DNA of 64,000 nt from Paenibacillus methanolicus. GTDB taxonomy: Bacteria; Bacillota; Bacilli; Paenibacillales; Paenibacillaceae. The first letter of the stretch is position 1. The number at the start of each line of letters is the position of its first letter. The notes under the pieces were generated by a model. It was not told the DNA's origin. It was given only the letters and a program-made list of their open reading frames with translations, and ran no database searches. Below, piece by piece: positions 53,101 to 61,156 of the stretch. The position numbers were made by a program, and so were the translations under genes. The stretch is from the NCBI RefSeq assembly GCF_008124765.1, contig NZ_VNHS01000018.1, positions 1 through 64,000 of the forward strand, read 5' to 3'.

Positions 53101-54933
53101 GAAGTTGCCGCCGCCGCTGACGCGGTAGTTGTTGCTGACGACGATGAACTCTTGGTTCGGGTCAATCGCTTTGCCGTCAAACTGCAAGTTGACGATCCGG
53201 CTGGAAGTCGCGTCGTTGACCGTGCCGTCCGTTTTGTATTTCGCCGGCTTCGTCACATCAACTTGGTAGGTCACACCGTCGATGACGTCGAAATTGTAGA
53301 CCGGAAAGGACGAGTTGAGCAGCGCTTGATCGCTCGTCTTGGACGTGTCGATCTGATTGAACATGCCAGCGGACATCTCCAGCCACTCTTTCACGACGGA
53401 GCCTTTCACCTTGACCGCCTTCAGCGTGTTGTCGTACAAATACAAGTCACTGGCGCTCTTGATGGCCAGACCGCCCTGTTTAATGTCGGTGTACTCCGCC
53501 GGGCCGTTGCGTCCGGCCTTGAACGGCGCGCCGACGGACAGAATCGGCAGATTTTTATCCGGCGAGTTCTTCTCGTTCAGCACCTTCTGCACGTACCACT
53601 TCTGTGCCGCGGTCACGATTTGCACGGACGGGTCGTCCTGGACGAGCGCAAAGTAGCTGTAGATTGGCGCCGTCGTCGTGCCGATCGCCTGGTTCGCGTA
53701 CACCTTCGTGGCCGCATGCTCGTCCTTGATCGCTTCAACGATCGCCGGATCCGCGTCGACCAGCGGCTTCTTATTGACGCTATCGTAGATTGCTTTGGTC
53801 GAAGACTGTGAGTTCTTGACGACCCACTTGCCGTCCTGCTTCGTCAGCGTCAGGTCGATGATGCCCAGGTTGGCGCCGCCGAAGCCGGCTTGCACGGCCG
53901 CTACGCCGTTGATCGTGCCTTTGGCGTTATCTACGCCGGGAAGCGGATTGCCGCTTGCATCTTTGAAGAGCGCATCTAAAGCAGTTACGCTGGCAGCCGG
54001 AAACACTTTGTGCGTGTGCGAGAACGTAATCGCGTCGATGCCGTCCACTTCGCTAAGCGGGTAAATGGCATCCTCGGCGCCCGATCCGGCCGTGGCCGCT
54101 TTGTTAAAGCCGGAGTGCGTCAGCGCGACGATAATGTCAGCGCCTTCGGCTTTCATTTGCGGCACGAACTTCTGGGCGGTCGCAACGATATCCTTCGCAA
54201 TAACTTTGCCCTCGAGATGCGCTTTATCCCAGTCCATGATTTGCGGGGTTACAAGGCCAAGGAAGCCGATCTTTACCGTTTGGCTTTGTCCGTTCTCGTC
54301 GGTAAAGGTCTTCTCCAGGATTTTGTAAGGCTGATATTGATTCTGGTCGTTATCCGGATTGTTGTCGTGGTCATCGACGTAGACATTCGCATTCACGTAC
54401 GGGAAAGCGGCGTCATCGATCGCCTCATCCAGATAAGTTAGACCATAGTTAAACTCGTGGTTACCGAAGGTGGCGATATCGTAGCCCATTATGTTCATCG
54501 CCTTGTAGGCCGGGTGAACCTGCCCGTCTACAAGCGGCTTCACCTTCGCCATATAGGTGCCGAGCGGCGTGCCTTGCAGCAGGTCGCCGTTATCGACCAA
54601 CAGCGCGTTCTTCACTTCGGCGCGCGCTTGCTTGACGAGCTCGGCCGTTTTGACGATACCGACGGTCTCCACCGCCGCGTCCTTATAATAGTCGTAGTTC
54701 ATAAAGTTGGTATGAACGTCCGTTGTTTCCATGATGCGAACTACGAGATCGGCACCGTTCTCCGCCGCGGCAGTCGCTTCGCCCGTCGAGGCCCCAGCTG
54801 CAGGCTCCGCCGCCCCAAGCTCCAGCGCCGTCTGCGCGCGTACCGGCGTCGTCACGTATGGCGATGCCAAAAAGCCGGCGAGAAGGGAAGCTGCCACCGC
54901 GGACCGCGTCATTCTCTTCTGTATCAATCTCAT
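50143..54933 (-). CDS. yfkN: tandem 5'-nucleotidase / 2',3'-cyclic phosphodiesterase with three SLH repeats (YfkN-like)
   Basis: 1596 residues, exported (signal peptide to about residue 34). The first metallophosphatase plus 5'-nucleotidase C-terminal module spans about 60-650: IMETTDVHTNFMNYD, NGDLLQGTPLG, FGNHEFNYGL. The second spans about 700-1215: LLGINDFHGQLDYS, HNGDAVGASSPVS, SLGNHEFDQGVP, NPGGIRADLPKGD. A beta-rich linker follows and then three SLH repeats (about 1420-1596, with KFGPNAAVTRAEF, KFEPNKTITREEM and RFAPLNKASRAEA). B. subtilis YfkN has the same double catalytic layout but is sortase anchored; here SLH repeats bind the secondary wall polymer. It scavenges phosphate from extracellular nucleotides. 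Function of each module is inferred from the family. Confidence 0.93.
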   Translation of the reverse strand: MRLIQKRMTRSAVAASLLAGFLASPYVTTPVRAQTALELGAAEPAAGASTGEATAAAENGADLVVRIMETTDVHTNFMNYDYYKDAAVETVGIVKTAELVKQARAEVKNALLVDNGDLLQGTPLGTYMAKVKPLVDGQVHPAYKAMNIMGYDIATFGNHEFNYGLTYLDEAIDDAAFPYVNANVYVDDHDNNPDNDQNQYQPYKILEKTFTDENGQSQTVKIGFLGLVTPQIMDWDKAHLEGKVIAKDIVATAQKFVPQMKAEGADIIVALTHSGFNKAATAGSGAEDAIYPLSEVDGIDAITFSHTHKVFPAASVTALDALFKDASGNPLPGVDNAKGTINGVAAVQAGFGGANLGIIDLTLTKQDGKWVVKNSQSSTKAIYDSVNKKPLVDADPAIVEAIKDEHAATKVYANQAIGTTTAPIYSYFALVQDDPSVQIVTAAQKWYVQKVLNEKNSPDKNLPILSVGAPFKAGRNGPAEYTDIKQGGLAIKSASDLYLYDNTLKAVKVKGSVVKEWLEMSAGMFNQIDTSKTSDQALLNSSFPVYNFDVIDGVTYQVDVTKPAKYKTDGTVNDATSSRIVNLQFDGKAIDPNQEFIVVSNNYRVSGGGNFPGVKGSTLVVDSADENRQVLMDYITEQKTINPSADKNWSIAPIAADVNVTFTSSPSAKEYLAANPNITATEQTDAKGFQVYKLDMKAQNVKVKLLGINDFHGQLDYSTKVGESMVGGAAYLATYLKKLEQTNPNTLLVHNGDAVGASSPVSALDRDKPTLDFLKLLDFDVASLGNHEFDQGVPALLAQLNGGVDPVNTKITHEKTDIEYVSANVIVKETGKPLIAPYVVKEIGGEKIGFIGVVTMLTPSKVSPAALEPVNIVAQAPVVNKAVAELKEQGVKAIVVLAHDPASQNSTTGAITGEAADLANAVDDEVDVIFAGDNHAKVNGSVDNKLVFQAYSYGTAFADVNLEIDPKTHDIVKKEATIVDVKQEGVTPDAASNAIIQASLERHPELSQPVGSADKAYAKANAYTQETELGNLIADAMRDSMSTDFAFMNPGGIRADLPKGDVKYSDLFRIQPFGNQLVKMTLTGAQVKKLLQQQWGAADSDTKTLQISGLKYTADFNKPIADRVVSLAKEDGTPITDTAEYTVVVNNFMAAGGDNYKVLLEGKNPAAGSTDIDALYNYVLKIFKKGTITASLKGRITNIAKTTPTPSTPYVPSAPAPSTPTNAGAGKVEFKLTDIAAPVNGIAALDASKASIADAQIVLPIGATQTVGSNALAIKLSSGTVTIPSEVLSALSTLAGSDAKASITLGVSQLSDSEAAAAIAKAKDPGAQMAPQGQVLELTLGVMLADGKTKPLSAFAKPITLQLQLAAGADVGLSGIYYIADNGTVEYIGGTVQGTTITAEVSHFSQYGVFSYAKNYADLPAAHWASRAVQELTAKHVVEGVAADKFGPNAAVTRAEFLTMVVRQFGLEASGPSPFSDIQTGSWYADAVSAAYANGMVEGTGTGKFEPNKTITREEMAVLIARVHEKQGGQATGGQAQASGFADATSISKWALEDVDAAVKSGLMNGSKDGRFAPLNKASRAEAAQVLYNLLHKTQA

Positions 54934-56016
54934 TTCCTAGTAATCCACCTTTCGTATGATCTACAGGAAATATAACAGAAATATTGTAAAGCCCAATTTA
55001 AGAATTCGTGCAGATGAAGTAAAGGCGCTCGTCCCCTATTTCGGCGCACTGCGAACAGCAAGATCAGAGAACAAAAGGTGCATTTGGAATTAGAAGGAAT
55101 TGAACATTGGTTCAAAAATAGGTGGTTTTCTAACAAATTCAGGTTGATTTAGGCCATCAACGTTTAAAGTCATGAATATTTATGCGTCCGATTCATTAAT
55201 GCTTTTGTTGATTCTAAACATTTCGTAAAGGCCCGCCACGCGATCAAAAGCCGTACATACAAGCGCCGAATGTTCGAAACCATCCGTCCGAAGTCGTACG
55301 CCCGACGGCCCGCCTCAATATTAGCTCTCCGCAGCTCGCCTGAAGCATCGTAGGCATACTCCATAAATGACAAGAATAATGACAATGTCATCTCAAATAA
55401 CCCCTTGCCGAACTAGGAACGATATGGCAAAATAGGTTCCGTACGGAAGCTCTACGCCTCGGCTTATCGCTCTGCATAGTACTTCGCAATCTGTGAACTC
55501 CGGCTTTATGCCTACGGCACGACATTCACCCAACGTGTTTTTCCTTTCGGGAATTCCTTCGATCGACGATACCGCGCTTCAATTTAAGCTGCATGGACCG
55601 CGTATTTCCGCGCCAATTTGCTGACTGCCCCATTACTGCATCAATAGCATGCCTTCGATCCCATCGCTCGAATCCTCTCATCCCCATCATTCAAGCCAAA
55701 CAAGGTTGCGATTAGGATTCCCCTGAACTTGCGAAACCACTGTCAAATCCTTCATAACAATCCCGAACCCAGAAAAGTCACGGCCTCTCTCTTTATTGCG
55801 AATCTATCGGTTTCACGGCCCGCGCACGGCCCCATCCGGTGTCTTTCGCATGCAGATCGTTCCCGATGTGTATCCGAAAGGATCAAAGGATCCCCCTCCT
55901 CCAGGCAATCAATGGCGTCCATGTCCTCCGCGACGGCGGTGCCGTCCTCGCGAAGGCTATCCGGCATGCGGCGTACCAGTGATTCATAAATTACAATCGA
56001 AAAGGAATGATCCCCC
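54934..56016. other. 1.1-kb region without a recognisable gene
   Basis: Lower GC than its surroundings. Only one weak candidate small frame (see 55170-55391). The overlapping open frames at 55729-55989 (+) and 55752-56138 (-) show no ribosome site, domain or codon pattern I trust. Upstream promoters for the yfkN-like gene and the secreted protein must lie at the two ends. Confidence 0.6.
55170..55391 (-). CDS. hypothetical small protein
   Basis: 73 residues, basic and helical, with the pattern RRANIEAGRRAYDFGRMVSNIRRLYVRL (key part RRAYDFGRM). AAGGGG lies 9 bases before the ATG. No family is recognised and it stands alone in otherwise empty DNA, so it may not be real. Confidence 0.25.
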   Translation of the reverse strand: MTLSLFLSFMEYAYDASGELRRANIEAGRRAYDFGRMVSNIRRLYVRLLIAWRAFTKCLESTKALMNRTHKYS

Positions 56017-56673
56017 ATGAAAAAAGGTACCACGATGTTGACCGCGCTTCTCCTTGCTTCCGCCATCGCCCTTCCCGCCGCTTCCGCCGCAACCGAACCG
56101 GCCCCGGCCGCCGCGCCAGCCAAAACGGTTGCAACCAAGCTGCTGACCGATGGCGCCTTCGCCGCGCTTCAAGTCGGCAATAAGGTGTCCGTCCACGACG
56201 AGAAAGGCCAGCTGTTCCAAACGAACGGCAAGTTCCATAACGGCACGCTGAAGGATTTGATCGTGGTCGAATACGGCCCGATGCCGGTGCCGATGGTCGT
56301 CGTCCAGAACAAAGGCGAGCTGCTCGTGTTCAGCGACCTGTGGCCGGAATTCGCGAAAGGCAAAGAAAACAACAATTTCGAAGAATATTTCTGCGGCCGC
56401 ATTCTGACCAAAGCGGCGAATAAATACGTCACGCGCACGGGTCATCACTTCGCCCAGCAAGTCGGGGGCAAAGTCGAGGTGTACACGGCCAACGATTTCG
56501 GCGATTTGAAGAAGGGCCACCACAAATCGTTCGAAGTGACGGGCAAGCTGAGAGGTCTGCTCCTGTTCGACTGCTGCCCGTATGCGGTGATCGAGAACGC
56601 GGACGGCACGGTCGGCATCTACCACGCCGCGGAGAATGGACCGGCGCAGATTACGACGGTGAATCTGTCTTAG
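56017..56673 (+). CDS. secreted hypothetical protein
   Basis: 218 residues with a signal peptide (MLTALLLASAIALPAASA) and a Pro/Ala linker, then a beta-rich domain with two related halves: VGNKVSVHDEKGQLFQTNGKFHNGTLKDLIVVEYG and VGGKVEVYTANDFGDLKK, followed by FEVTGKLRGLLLFDCCPY (key residues GKFHNGTLKDL and GKLRGLLLFD). Four cysteines might pair. AAAAGGA lies about 11 bases before the ATG. Not assigned to a family. Confidence 0.78.
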   Translation: MKKGTTMLTALLLASAIALPAASAATEPAPAAAPAKTVATKLLTDGAFAALQVGNKVSVHDEKGQLFQTNGKFHNGTLKDLIVVEYGPMPVPMVVVQNKGELLVFSDLWPEFAKGKENNNFEEYFCGRILTKAANKYVTRTGHHFAQQVGGKVEVYTANDFGDLKKGHHKSFEVTGKLRGLLLFDCCPYAVIENADGTVGIYHAAENGPAQITTVNLS

Positions 56674-56708
56674 TTCCTCGTCGCTCATCCGCGCATCGGT
56701 TGGACAAT

Positions 56709-56755
56709 AACGCAATAGAGGACCGGAAGGCGCGCTTCCGGTCCTCTATTGCGTT
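56709..56755. terminator. perfect 21-base hairpin between convergent genes
   Basis: Arms 56709-56729 and 56735-56755 are exact reverse complements with a GCGCG loop. It lies between the convergent secreted-protein gene and bacF and most likely ends both transcripts, although no T tract follows on either strand. Confidence 0.75.
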
Positions 56756-56784
56756 CTGATCCGCCGCTCCCCCGCGAAAGCGCA

Positions 56785-57504
56785 TTAAGACCTAACCCGA
56801 ACCTCGCTCCCCACAAACGCACCCCGGCTCTTCTCCAGCGTCCGCGCGTACTCCACCCGTCCGATGACGCAGCCCGGACCGATCGTGACGCGATTGCCCC
56901 GCACGACAGAGGCTTCGGTATAGGACAGCCGAATCTCGTCGCCTTCGATGAGGCCGGCCTTCAGCACGGATGGTCCCATCGAGGTAAAGCGGCGTTTCAG
57001 ATCCATGATTCGGCTGCGCTTCACCTCAATGCGGCCGCAGCCGATCTCCTTCGCTTCGCAAGGTCCGTACAGGTTAACGTCCAGTCGATCCGCGCTGAGC
57101 AGACCGCCGATTCGGAAGCCGCCGCTGAGCTCCGCCTCCTCGACCTCGCAGAATGCGCCGGTCTCCAGATGCCCCTGCATCTTCAGTCTTCCTGCCGAGA
57201 CGCCGCCTCGAACCGTTAGCTGCCCAAGTCCCTTGAAGGTGCCTGCGCGCAACGAACCCTCTACCGTCAGATCGCCTTGCACGCGTCCTTCCCGTAGGTC
57301 GGCCGATCCGTCTACCCGGCAGGTTCCCATCGCTTTGAAGACGTCAGCTTGCAGATCGCCGTGCACGATACCTTCGCCCATGATCCCGACCGTCTCGAAC
57401 TCGCCGCCAAGCGACTCGCCCGCCCCCATGATTTTCAGCCTTCTCCCGCGGGCTGCGGGGGAATAAACGAAGCCCGTGCCTTCTTTCAACGGTTTCATGC
57501 TCAT
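56785..57504 (-). CDS. bacF: bactofilin, BacF-like (polymer-forming protein)
   Basis: 239 residues made of short beta-helix rungs: GEGIVHGDLQADVFKAMG, GRVQGDLTVEGSLRAGTF, LKMQGHLETGAFCEVEEAELSG (key residues G-x-L-x-A pattern). This is the bactofilin-like family of B. subtilis YhbE/YhbF (BacE/BacF), cytoplasmic filament formers needed for swarming motility there. The start overlaps the stop of the upstream paralog (ATGA). A C-terminal segment, NRVTIGPGCVIGRVEYARTL, is shared with that paralog. Confidence 0.87.
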   Translation of the reverse strand: MSMKPLKEGTGFVYSPAARGRRLKIMGAGESLGGEFETVGIMGEGIVHGDLQADVFKAMGTCRVDGSADLREGRVQGDLTVEGSLRAGTFKGLGQLTVRGGVSAGRLKMQGHLETGAFCEVEEAELSGGFRIGGLLSADRLDVNLYGPCEAKEIGCGRIEVKRSRIMDLKRRFTSMGPSVLKAGLIEGDEIRLSYTEASVVRGNRVTIGPGCVIGRVEYARTLEKSRGAFVGSEVRVRS

Positions 57505-58181
57505 ACGCGTACCCGCTCCTTTACGCTCGCGTTGGGATGGACGATCAATTCGGTCTTATATTCGACGCGGCCAATCGAACAACCCGCACCGATGACGACC
57601 CGATCGCCGCGCACGACCGCGGCCGCCGTCGCTTCCAGACGCACCTCGTCGCCTTCAATCATCCGCGCTTCCAGCGCCGGATCGAACGCCGGGATAACGC
57701 GCTGCAGCAGATGGGCCCACGCCCCTCGTTCCGCCCGCTTGACCTCGATGCTGCTCCCGCCGATCTCCTGCGCCTTCGACGCCCCGATAAGTCCGATGTC
57801 GATCCGTCCCGCGTTCAGCATCCCGCCGACGCGAATCCACCCGTTCAGGACGATCTCCTCGGCTTCGCAGTTCCCTTCTACCTTTAACGCCCCGTCCAGC
57901 ACCGCTTTGTCCGCGTATAGACCTCCTCGCACCGTAAACTGTCCCTCTAGACGCACCCGGTCCGCCGTAAGCGGACCCGCGACGGTGACGCGTCCTGCCG
58001 CTACGAACGTTCGCGCCTCGACGCCTCCGTATACTTTTCCGACGCCGCTTACCGCCATGTCTTCGGCTTTGACATCGCCGTCGATTTTGCAGACGCCCTC
58101 CATTTTGACGCTGCGGTACGCGCCACCCGCCGCGCGGCTGATCCCGTTCAACGCCAAATCGAATGCTTCGGCCAGCATCAT
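57501..58181 (-). CDS. bacE: bactofilin, BacE-like (polymer-forming protein)
   Basis: 226 residues, a paralog of the next gene with the same rung pattern (VKMEGVCKIDGDVKAEDMAVSG, LEGQFTVRGGLYADKAVLDG, in key parts) and the shared tail GDRVVIGAGCSIGRVEYKTEL. The start at 58181 (MMLAEAFDLAL) has AGGAGGAG at 7 bases; the longest frame adds 51 codons inside the DUF4004 gene. Order yhbD-bacE-bacF is as in B. subtilis. Confidence 0.87.
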   Translation of the reverse strand: MMLAEAFDLALNGISRAAGGAYRSVKMEGVCKIDGDVKAEDMAVSGVGKVYGGVEARTFVAAGRVTVAGPLTADRVRLEGQFTVRGGLYADKAVLDGALKVEGNCEAEEIVLNGWIRVGGMLNAGRIDIGLIGASKAQEIGGSSIEVKRAERGAWAHLLQRVIPAFDPALEARMIEGDEVRLEATAAAVVRGDRVVIGAGCSIGRVEYKTELIVHPNASVKERVRV

Positions 58182-58195
58182 GTTCGTTCTCCTCC

Positions 58196-58819
58196 TCATG
58201 CAAGCTTGTTGGTCAATTCCTGCAAACAATCCCGAAGCTTCAGCCTCGCCGCCAAACGCGCGCCGGTCTCGACCCGCAGTTCGCCCCCGATCGGTACGAC
58301 GAGGAAGAGCGAGATGCCTGCCTTGCGCACCCACAACACTTCCTTGTCCTCGTCCTCCCTTGCCGGCCCTTCCGCCTTGAGCAGCTGCAACAGCGCGCGC
58401 TGCTCCGCCGGCGGCATGCGCTCATGGCGCTGCAGTTTCTCGGCCGCATACAGCGCGAACAGCATCCGGAACGACACGCGTCCGTCCGCCGCTCCATCCC
58501 CGGGCAGCATGCCGAGCGTCTGCTCGGAGACGATGCGTCGGGCGGTCAGCTCCTCCCGGCGCCAAACCAGCTCGTAGAGCTCCGGCGCGAATTTCTCCGC
58601 CAGCTCGTCGAGCGACAGATCTTCCTTCATCTCGAGGATTCGGCGCACTCTCGCCAGCACGAGCTCTCTCGGGAAAAACGTCTCCTGCCCCGTAAAGGTC
58701 GAGCGGCGGATAAACCACGCTTCCGGAATCAACTGCTTACGCTTCCACCGATACAGCTGCCCGTACGAAATGCCCGTGATTTCGAGCAATTCCTTCTTGG
58801 AGATCAACTCCGGTTCCAT
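58196..58819 (-). CDS. yhbD: YhbD family (DUF4004) MerR-like HTH protein
   Basis: 207 residues. The N-terminal part is a MerR-type winged helix (LISKKELLEITGISYGQLYRW, then EAWFIRRSTFTGQETFFPRE). The C-terminal half is helical with a beta end. Such YhbD proteins precede the bactofilin pair in Bacillales; a regulatory role is inferred, not shown. The start at 58819 has GGAGGGGAG; the longest frame adds 17 codons. Confidence 0.85.
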   Translation of the reverse strand: MEPELISKKELLEITGISYGQLYRWKRKQLIPEAWFIRRSTFTGQETFFPRELVLARVRRILEMKEDLSLDELAEKFAPELYELVWRREELTARRIVSEQTLGMLPGDGAADGRVSFRMLFALYAAEKLQRHERMPPAEQRALLQLLKAEGPAREDEDKEVLWVRKAGISLFLVVPIGGELRVETGARLAARLKLRDCLQELTNKLA

Positions 58820-59032
58820 CCCGCTCCCCTCCATCGCCAGCCCGTAACAAAACACTGTTACGCTATCCAAGCCGACGCCTCCTTGGCATTCCTCGTCCCC
58901 GCGAATGCCTCTCTGTTACGCATTATATGACGCTTCTTTCGCCTGCTGGACCTGCGCGAGGATGAAAACACGCTCGGTCTGCAGACCGAATTTTCGCGCG
59001 GGTCCCCGTAACTCATAACATCTTTTATTTGC

Positions 59033-59078
59033 AAAAAAATCCCGGGCAAACGCGCTTAACGCTGCGCTGCCCGGGATT
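59033..59078 (-). terminator. terminator of the ribokinase gene
   Basis: Stem AATCCCGGGCA / TGCCCGGGATT followed in the minus direction by seven T, 15 bases after the stop at 59093. Confidence 0.9.
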
Positions 59079-59092
59079 CTCCTCCTAACCGA

Positions 59093-60013
59093 TTAACCGC
59101 GCTCCCGCAGGAACGCCAACGTCTCTTCCCGCGTCGGGATGGACGTCTGCGCGCCTTCGCGCGTGACGGCGATCGCGGATGCCGCCGCGGCGAAGCGCAG
59201 GCTCTCTTCCGCCCCGCCGCCGCGGGATTGTTCCGCCGCGAACGCGCCGATGAACGTATCGCCGGCCGCCGTCGTGTCCTTCGGCTCCACGCGGAATGCC
59301 GCCACGGTCGCTTCCTTGCCGTCCGCCGCCCGATAATAGCAGCCCTTCTCGCCCAGCGTCACGATCGCGGCGCGCACGCCGCGCCGGATCAATTCCGCCG
59401 CCGCCGCGGCCGCCGAGCCGCTGTCCGTCACCGCAAGCCCGGTCACGATACCCGCCTCGGTCTCGTTGACGATGATCGTGTCGATCCAAGGGAATACGTC
59501 GCCTGGCAGCCGAAGCGCCGGAGCGGGATTCGCGTAGACTTTCACGCCCGCGGACGCCGCTTGTTCCATGACGAAGCGCGTCGTCTCCCAAGGAATCTCG
59601 TTCTGCAGCAGAATCGCGTAAGCGTCGGCCCATACCGGGCGCGCGGCCGCAATGTCTTCGCGAAGGAGCTGCCCGTTCGCGCCCGCCGACAAGATGATCG
59701 TGTTCTCGCCTTCCCGGCTGACCGCGATGAACGCCAGTCCCGACGTTCCTTCCTTGCGCAGCACCGGCGCGACGTCGACCCCGCTATCGCGAAGCGAAGC
59801 AATCAGCGATTGTCCGAACGCGTCCTCCCCGACGGCGCCGAGCATCGCGACTTCGGCGCCGGAGCGCGATGCCGCGACCGCCTGGTTCGCCCCTTTACCG
59901 CCCGGGAAGTTGCCCGTATTCGATCCGTGTATCGTCTCGCCCGGCAGCGGATGCCGCTCCACATGGCTGACCACGTCCATATTAATGCTGCCAATGACTA
60001 CGATTTTGCCCAT
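59093..60013 (-). CDS. rbsK: ribokinase
   Basis: 306 residues, PfkB family. N-terminal signature GSINMDVVSHVERHPLPGET and NFPGGKGANQAVAASRSG; C-terminal signature DTTAAGDTFIGAFAAE, with the catalytic Asp in AAGD; oxyanion and cation loops as in RbsK. It phosphorylates D-ribose at O5 with ATP. It stands alone, without rbsD or a ribose transporter, so nucleoside-derived ribose is a possible source. GGAGAGGAACGAG ribosome site. Confidence 0.92.
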   Translation of the reverse strand: MGKIVVIGSINMDVVSHVERHPLPGETIHGSNTGNFPGGKGANQAVAASRSGAEVAMLGAVGEDAFGQSLIASLRDSGVDVAPVLRKEGTSGLAFIAVSREGENTIILSAGANGQLLREDIAAARPVWADAYAILLQNEIPWETTRFVMEQAASAGVKVYANPAPALRLPGDVFPWIDTIIVNETEAGIVTGLAVTDSGSAAAAAAELIRRGVRAAIVTLGEKGCYYRAADGKEATVAAFRVEPKDTTAAGDTFIGAFAAEQSRGGGAEESLRFAAAASAIAVTREGAQTSIPTREETLAFLRERG

Positions 60014-60181
60014 GACACTCGTTCCTCTCCAAAGCTGTACTATCCCTACATCTTAGCCGTTCCCGGCCGAACATTCAACCTGGAAGAAAGCGTTCTCTTG
60101 AAGGGACCGACTTACCGGATAGGCGGCTGCATTAGACGGATTTGCATGAAATTCCATGTCGGGTAGCAGCCCCGAACGCAG

Positions 60182-60224
60182 CAAAGCCCGCCGCCCCGGC
60201 GCATAACGCCAAGGCGAGCGGGCT
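60182..60224 (-). terminator. terminator of ndoA
   Basis: Stem AAGCCCGC / GCGGGCTT enclosing a second GCC-rich hairpin, followed in the minus direction by TTTGCTG. It lies 18 bases after the ndoA stop. Confidence 0.7.
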
Positions 60225-60241
60225 TCAAGCTGCCGCACGTA

Positions 60242-60592
60242 TTAAAAGTCGATCAATCCTACGCTGATCTGAAGCGCTTCGTCCACTTTGTGCATCGTCT
60301 CGACGTCCAGATGCGTGATTTTGTCGGTCAACCGCTGCTTGTCGATGGTGCGAATCTGCTCAAGCAGGATGACCGAATCGCGGTCAAAGCCATGCGACGC
60401 CGCATCGATCTCGACGTGGGTCGGCAGCTTCGCCTTCTGGATTTGAGCTGTGATGGCTGCCACGATTACCGTCGGACTAAACCTGTTGCCGATATCATTC
60501 TGTATGACCAGTACAGGGCGAACGCCCCCCTGCTCGGAACCGACAACCGGGGATAAATCCGCAAAAAACACATCGCCGCGTTTAACGATCAA
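60242..60592 (-). CDS. ndoA: mRNA interferase EndoA/NdoA (MazF-type toxin)
   Basis: 116 residues, nearly the exact length of B. subtilis Ndo[34 protein letters not shown] contains the MazF catalytic Arg region (key GGVRPVLV), with [11 protein letters not shown] and the H59-type LPTHVEID. It cleaves UACAU-type sites in single-stranded RNA and is neutralised by the upstream antitoxin, which ends 3 bases before its start. Confidence 0.96.
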   Translation of the reverse strand: MIVKRGDVFFADLSPVVGSEQGGVRPVLVIQNDIGNRFSPTVIVAAITAQIQKAKLPTHVEIDAASHGFDRDSVILLEQIRTIDKQRLTDKITHLDVETMHKVDEALQISVGLIDF

Positions 60593-60595
60593 GCT

Positions 60596-60877
60596 CTACA
60601 CCCCGCTTACGAGTCGGCCGAGCGTATCGCCCGCGTCTTCCTCCGCTTGAAAAGCCTCCGATGCCATGCCAAGGTTGATCTTGGCCATCTCCATATATCC
60701 GCGCTGCATCGACTCGCGAATCTGTCGCTTCTTGCGCTCGATCAAGTAAAGCTTCATCGCTTGACGAATGAATTCGCTGCGGTTCGAGTTTTCCTTGGCG
60801 ACGATCCCGTCCACTTCCTCCAGCAAATGATCCGGCAAACTGATCATGATCCTCTTGGTGTTCTGCATATTGGCCAC
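60596..60877 (-). CDS. ndoAI: antitoxin EndoAI/NdoAI (ribbon-helix-helix)
   Basis: 93 residues starting with GTG (MANMQNTKRIMISLPDHLLE), a ribbon-helix-helix DNA-binding head, then GYMEMAKINLGMASEAFQAEE, the toxin-binding tail, ending LGRLVSGV as in Bacillus EndoAI. GGAGG sits upstream; a TTG one codon earlier is also possible. The frame is open 80 codons further but that part is not conserved. It autoregulates with NdoA. Confidence 0.93.
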   Translation of the reverse strand: MANMQNTKRIMISLPDHLLEEVDGIVAKENSNRSEFIRQAMKLYLIERKKRQIRESMQRGYMEMAKINLGMASEAFQAEEDAGDTLGRLVSGV

Positions 60878-61156
60878 CAACTCGCACCTCCAAAAACATT
60901 TCCAAAAAAGCGCACTATCAGTATTTCTTCGTTCCCTGTGAAATATACACCATTCATAGTATGCGGCCCGTATTGCCTGTATGCTGCACACGTTGATATA
61001 CCAATGAAGTCGTCCCGGGCGTCCAATGCGATGGGCGCTGCAAAACAAAACCAGTTCCCGTATCCATACTTGGTGCTTCCTACATATTCGCGCAAAAAGA
61101 CGAAATTCCTCTTCCAAACGCGAATACCGGCGTCGGTAATATCTGACAGAATCGCC

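Noticed and set aside
50329-53811. 1160-codon plus-strand frame inside the yfkN-like gene
   Set aside because: Arg/His-rich shadow of the real gene, which has clear metallophosphatase and SLH motifs on the opposite strand.
55729-56138. Overlapping open frames on both strands in the 1.1-kb gap
   Set aside because: No start with a ribosome site, no recognisable family, and biased composition; the minus frame crosses the real signal-peptide gene.
60878-61117. N-terminal extension of the antitoxin by 80 residues
   Set aside because: Cys/Trp-rich unconserved sequence; the ribosome site is just before the GTG/TTG, and the EndoAI family starts there.
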